Positions 60,901-64,000 of a stretch of 64,000 nucleotides of DNA are shown here, in pieces. Position numbers and translations under genes: made by a program. Source of the DNA: Maylandia zebra. Taxonomy: Eukaryota; Chordata; Actinopteri; Cichliformes; Cichlidae. The notes under the pieces are model-generated. The model worked only from the letters and a program-made list of their open reading frames with translations, did no database searches and had not been told where the DNA came from. Where the stretch lies: NCBI RefSeq assembly GCF_041146795.1, contig NC_135176.1, positions 15,121,286-15,185,285 on the forward strand. Direction: 5' to 3'. How positions within the stretch are numbered: the stretch's first letter is position 1; each line of letters opens with the position of its first letter.

Positions 60901-63900
60901 AGTTTCAAGCTGAGCAGCTCTCTGTACAAGGACAGTGATTCTGCAGCTTTGGTCCCACAGTGTCTGACACACACACTGCAGAGTGGTCCAGTGGTTGCCA
61001 CGATGAGCCAACACCTGGAAAATAATGAACAGTATTAGATATGAGTACATCAGAGGGACAGCTCAGGTTGGACTGTAAGTTGTGCAGAGGAGGGGGAGTG
61101 GATATACTGGACAAAGGCTGTTGAAGAAGGAGGAAAAGAGGAAGACCACAGAGAATATTCACGTATGTAGTGAAGGAGGACATGCAGAGGGTTGGAGTTG
61201 GATGCAGATGTAAAGTCACTGTAAAGTCATATATAAGTTTACATCCACATATGTATCAATGGTACCATCGCTCTCCGGAGATGCACAGCAACTTTGTTAA
61301 TTGACTCCAGCAGTGTGGCACCAGTGCACCTCTGTGCCTCCATCTGCTGTTCCACAGAATGAGGAGAGCCCTCTCCCTCCTTACATCTGTCCTCTGCGAC
61401 AGAGCCATCAACTGCTACAACAGATTAAGACAAATGTTGACAGACAGACCAGATGCTAGCTTTTCTCTTCACTTTATTTTCCATGTGCCTTTTTCTTCTT
61501 ACCATCCTTTCTTCCTCTATCTTTGTGAGCTGTCATCACATAGTCCATGTGATCAGATGAGTCTTCATGTAAAACAGCTTCATTTGAAGACTCCAACTCA
61601 TGTTGCTGCGAGTTGTTCCTCCATACCAGGACACCAGAGTAAGCCAGAGAAAAACACAAAGGGTGAAACTGGCTGTATCTGTTAAAAGAACAAACAGTGC
61701 AGGACATTTTATAATTAGTCAACCATGTGAAGTACTACAGTATCTCAGCTCAGATAATACACATAAAAGTAAATACATTGCCACCCAAAAACAAGGCAAA
61801 GCTGCTTAGCATCAATCAGAAAAATGTTGTTTCTTAGTGTTTGTATTCAGTGTGAGTCTTTTATTACAAAGAGAAAAAAAATGAAAAAGTAAAGAATAAT
61901 ATCTGGCATCTCTGTGTGTGAACCTCTGCTCCAGGTCTCCTCTGTGTTGTTGGGGCAGACGCTGGTAAAACACTGCTAAATGGGCCTGAGCCATGTAGTA
62001 GTTCAGGTGTGATCTCCACACCCTCTCCACAGCGCAAGTGTGCCTCAGCTGTAGCCTCTTCTTTTGGCGCTGCATCACAGATGAAATCATAGCAAGCAAG
62101 TTCTCCATAGCCAGCACTTCCCTACAAACATGAACACACTTATTATATATGGACTTACAGAAATGATCAAGAAACCTCCTGAAAACAGAAAAACAAAAAC
62201 ACAGATACTCTACCTGTGAGTCCTCATTTTCAAAAGCATATTCTGTGCCAGTTTATGCTTTGCTTGCTTTCTTGTATCATCATGTGAAGAAGCGTTCTTG
62301 TGCTGTTTAAAGGGCAGCACATGTTATTGTTTTTAGTTGATATTGCAGCAACAAAGTAAAAACAAAGTTTTCTCTCAAGTCGCAGCATAATTTTGGCACT
62401 AAAACTGAGCCTGGTGAGCCAAAGATTCAGAGATGTAATGTACATTTTTGTCAGTGTAACTCAGATATTTCCTGCCCTTATTAACTACATGCATGTGTGC
62501 ACATGTTGTATCATCACCTGGGAGGTTTCGCTTCCTTTTGCATTCTGGTTTCCACTTCTTTTTCTAATCTGACCGTGCCCCTCCAAACATTTAGTGGACA
62601 GTACCATCGCCTCGTCACGGCTGCCAAAGAGAAAACTATTCACGAACTTTACTTAATGAAACTGACATTCATATCTTTCTGATATCTTTAGGTGTCTTTA
62701 GCTTTTAAAAATATATTGAAGAGCTTTATATTAAAAGCACACCTGGAAAGAAACTGAAACATGCTCTGCCCCCATTCCAACACAAGGTCTATGTGGCCTT
62801 CTTTCATGGTTCTTTGGAGTAGCAGTGCAGCAAACTCAGTAAAATACACCTTGCGTCGGAGTTTCATTACTATCAAGGACACACACACACGAACAAACCT
62901 ACGAATTAGCAATACTAATAATTACGTCATAAAAAACATATGAAAGACTATACAGCTTACCGTGCATGTAGGCATCCTTTAATGTGCCACTGGAGATCAG
63001 CTCGTACAATAAGTTTGGATCTTCTGAGACGGTTAGTGTCTGAGAAGTCTCTGGAAAAATATATGAAAAAATACATAGAAATCAGTCCAAAAATTACAGG
63101 ATTTATAACAAAAATGCAAACTTTCTTCTATAAGCATTACTGTGCAAAAATCTTGTGCCATCCCTCATTTCTTCCTGATTTGTTTCAAAGAGTCAACCTT
63201 GTAATTTTTTAAGTGTTGTTGAACAACACCCGAGGCTTTCTGAAGGGTTTTGGACATTGGCTATTTTGTCACTCATTTTCAGTCTAGTGCTTGTACATGA
63301 CCATTTTCAGAAAATGCTTTTATTAAGCCACATACGACTTGGCAAATAATTTTAAATTGTATCTTTTCCAGATGCTTATCATCTGGAAAGCATCATTTTT
63401 CAGGATAGCAACGATCCCAAACACATCGTCAATGCAGTAAGGGCTGAATAGAAAAACACAATATCACTAATGGATTGGCTTTTCCTCAACATTACTGAAT
63501 CAGTGTAGGGTCATGTTGACAGGGAACAGAACAAAAGGCAGATAACATCCAGAGAAGAGCTTTGAATGTCCTTCAAGAAGCTCGGAGAACGATTCCTGAA
63601 TTCCTGACTACTTACAAATCACAAGAAAGCCTCCCCAAGAGAGTTTAGGCTGTGTTGAAGAATAAAGATGTTCATTATTTACTATATTTCAGTGTATGTT
63701 TCCACATTTCACTAAATTACTGCACCAATTTCCCATTTACGTACCAAAATACAAAGAAATAAGGAATGGTTTGAGACTTTTGCACACCACTAACAGGACC
63801 AGTGTGAGTACATGTGTTTATTACCAGGCTCTGGGGTGTGTGTTCCTTTTGAAACTGTTATTTTCTTGTTCTTTCTTTCCAGTGCCTTCAGCTGACGACT

Positions 63901-63945
63901 TATTTTCATCTCACTCTTGACTGTGGCTTGATCTGCCGTTTTACG
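51986..63945 (-). CDS. cfap54: Large ciliary protein, probably CFAP54, C-terminal 1286 residues (5' end outside window)
   Basis: Thirty exons, minus order: 63945-63825, 63050-62961, 62869-62743, 62620-62518, 62302-62214, 62121-61924, 61678-61503, 61411-61266, 61014-60805, 60654-60455, 60029-59894, 59254-59125, 58855-58801, 58640-58501, 58314-58227, 58053-57883, 57773-57707, 57217-57032, 56946-56860, 56772-56653, 56064-56017, 55709-55568, 55204-55044, 54704-54550, 54466-54397, 54224-54065, 53842-53685, 53045-52899, 52774-52654, 52044-51986. The 3861 nt stay in phase to a stop after VSASQSS. The protein is helical and Leu-rich without transmembrane segments. Landmarks: KVYFTEFAALLLQRTMKEGH, LNYYMAQAHLAVFYQRL, LRVLALHELGNLQFYSGN, IRALTELCLFAEAVKDAV, RLFPPGPRNIYLPYF. 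CFAP54 belongs to the central-pair apparatus of motile cilia. The gene model is solid. The name rests on remembered similarity and may be another large CFAP protein. Confidence 0.6.
56126..56240. repeat. Teleost dispersed repeat fragment
   Basis: GCATGCAAACTCTACACAGA, CGACCTGGTGGTGGAGTCAA and TGTGAGGCAACAGTGCTAAT belong to the same family as the piece at 21715-21960. In a cfap54-like intron. Confidence 0.55.
57235..57635. repeat. Inverted pair of a short repeat (fold-back structure)
   Basis: The stretch 57235-57347 (TGTAATAGACAC..., CTCTCCAAAG, TGAAGTGGACACATG, GAGGGAGATA) reappears in inverse orientation at about 57525-57635 (TATCTCCCCC, CGTGTCCATTTCACC, CTTTGGAGAG, GTGTCTATTACATG). About 175 bp separate them. 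The left copy also contains a perfect 19-nt hairpin (57262-57280 with 57287-57305). It lies in a cfap54-like intron. Confidence 0.6.
59743..59850. repeat. Teleost dispersed repeat fragment
   Basis: AAATAGACCAGCACTTTTCT, GAACTCAAAGCGCTTTACAC and CATTCACCCATGCACACGAG match the family at 19864-20105. In a cfap54-like intron, ending about 45 bp from an exon. Confidence 0.55.
60318..60430 (+). repeat. LINE-derived repeat fragment (copy 1)
   Basis: GAGGAGGACATGCAGAGGGT, GGATAGGTTTAGATGGAGGC and GCAGCCAAAAGAAGAAGAAG match the 3' part of a fish LINE-derived repeat. It ends about 25 bp from a cfap54-like exon. A sister fragment is at 61095-61215. Confidence 0.5.
61095..61215 (+). repeat. LINE-derived repeat fragment (copy 2)
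   Basis: AAAAGAGGAAGACCACAGAG, then ATTCACGTATGTAGTGAAGG and AGGACATGCAGAGGGTTG. It shares GAGGACATGCAGAGGGTTG with the fragment at 60318-60430. Confidence 0.5.
63140..63790 (+). mobile_element. Second Tc1-like relic, internally deleted, TA flanks
   Basis: The left end CTGTGCAAAAATCTTG (flanking TA at 63138-63139) is inverse to the right end AGACTTTTGCACACCAC (flanking TA at 63791-63792). At about 63400-63425 the + strand reads FQDSNDPKHIVNAV, the decayed DNDPKHT segment of a Tc1 transposase. Downstream frames are broken by stops. At 651 bp it lacks most of the transposase. In a cfap54-like intron. Confidence 0.65.
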
Positions 63946-64000
63946 CTATACACATGGAAATGCACAAAGATGCTAGAAGTCGTACTTTACTTAAGTATAT

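Overview
This window is vertebrate nuclear DNA from a teleost fish, most likely an African-lineage cichlid. The genes are split into many exons with GT-AG introns, and every reconstructed exon chain keeps its phase. Repeats fill the introns and intergenic DNA. One repeat, at about 35452-35776, looks like a full-length AFC SINE, the tRNA-derived family known from African cichlids (recognised from memory, not by search).

Layout. 1-2220: inside an upstream pcnx3 intron, with a near-intact Tc1 transposon whose transposase frame is open. 2221-10792 (+): the last 14 exons of pcnx3 (pecanex-like 3), including one U12-type intron and one intron carrying an L2-like LINE, then a long U-rich 3' UTR to about 14.0 kb. 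15285-21198 (-): a complete seven-exon CTX-family immunoglobulin gene, closest to IGSF11 but with a short tail. 24383-32339 (-): complete dlat, the E2 subunit of pyruvate dehydrogenase, 14 exons and 634 residues. 37469-50291 (-): complete dixdc1 (CH, coiled coil, DIX), 20 coding exons plus an alternative first exon for a CH-less isoform. 51986-63945 (-): 30 exons giving the C-terminal 1286 residues of a large protein that I think is CFAP54, a ciliary axoneme protein.

The genes do not form an operon or one pathway: membrane protein, adhesion protein, mitochondrial enzyme, Wnt/DIX scaffold and ciliary protein. The dixdc1-dlat head-to-tail pair is also adjacent in human 11q23.1, so that linkage is ancient.

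The rest is mobile DNA: Tc1 (one young, two relics), a PIF/Harbinger element with a spliced Myb/SANT gene and a CAG target duplication, a hAT-type MITE with a perfect 8-bp duplication, two Penelope-like fragments in opposite orientation (one with GIY-YIG coding and a hammerhead-like 3' motif), LINE relics and SINEs. I see no CRISPR array, functional tRNA or rRNA gene, and no clearly new biological system. The best second looks are the pcnx3 U12 intron, the Harbinger insertion 36 bp from a dixdc1 splice donor, the IGSF11-like short-tail paralogue and the intact Tc1 copy. All exon boundaries were read by eye and lack transcript support.
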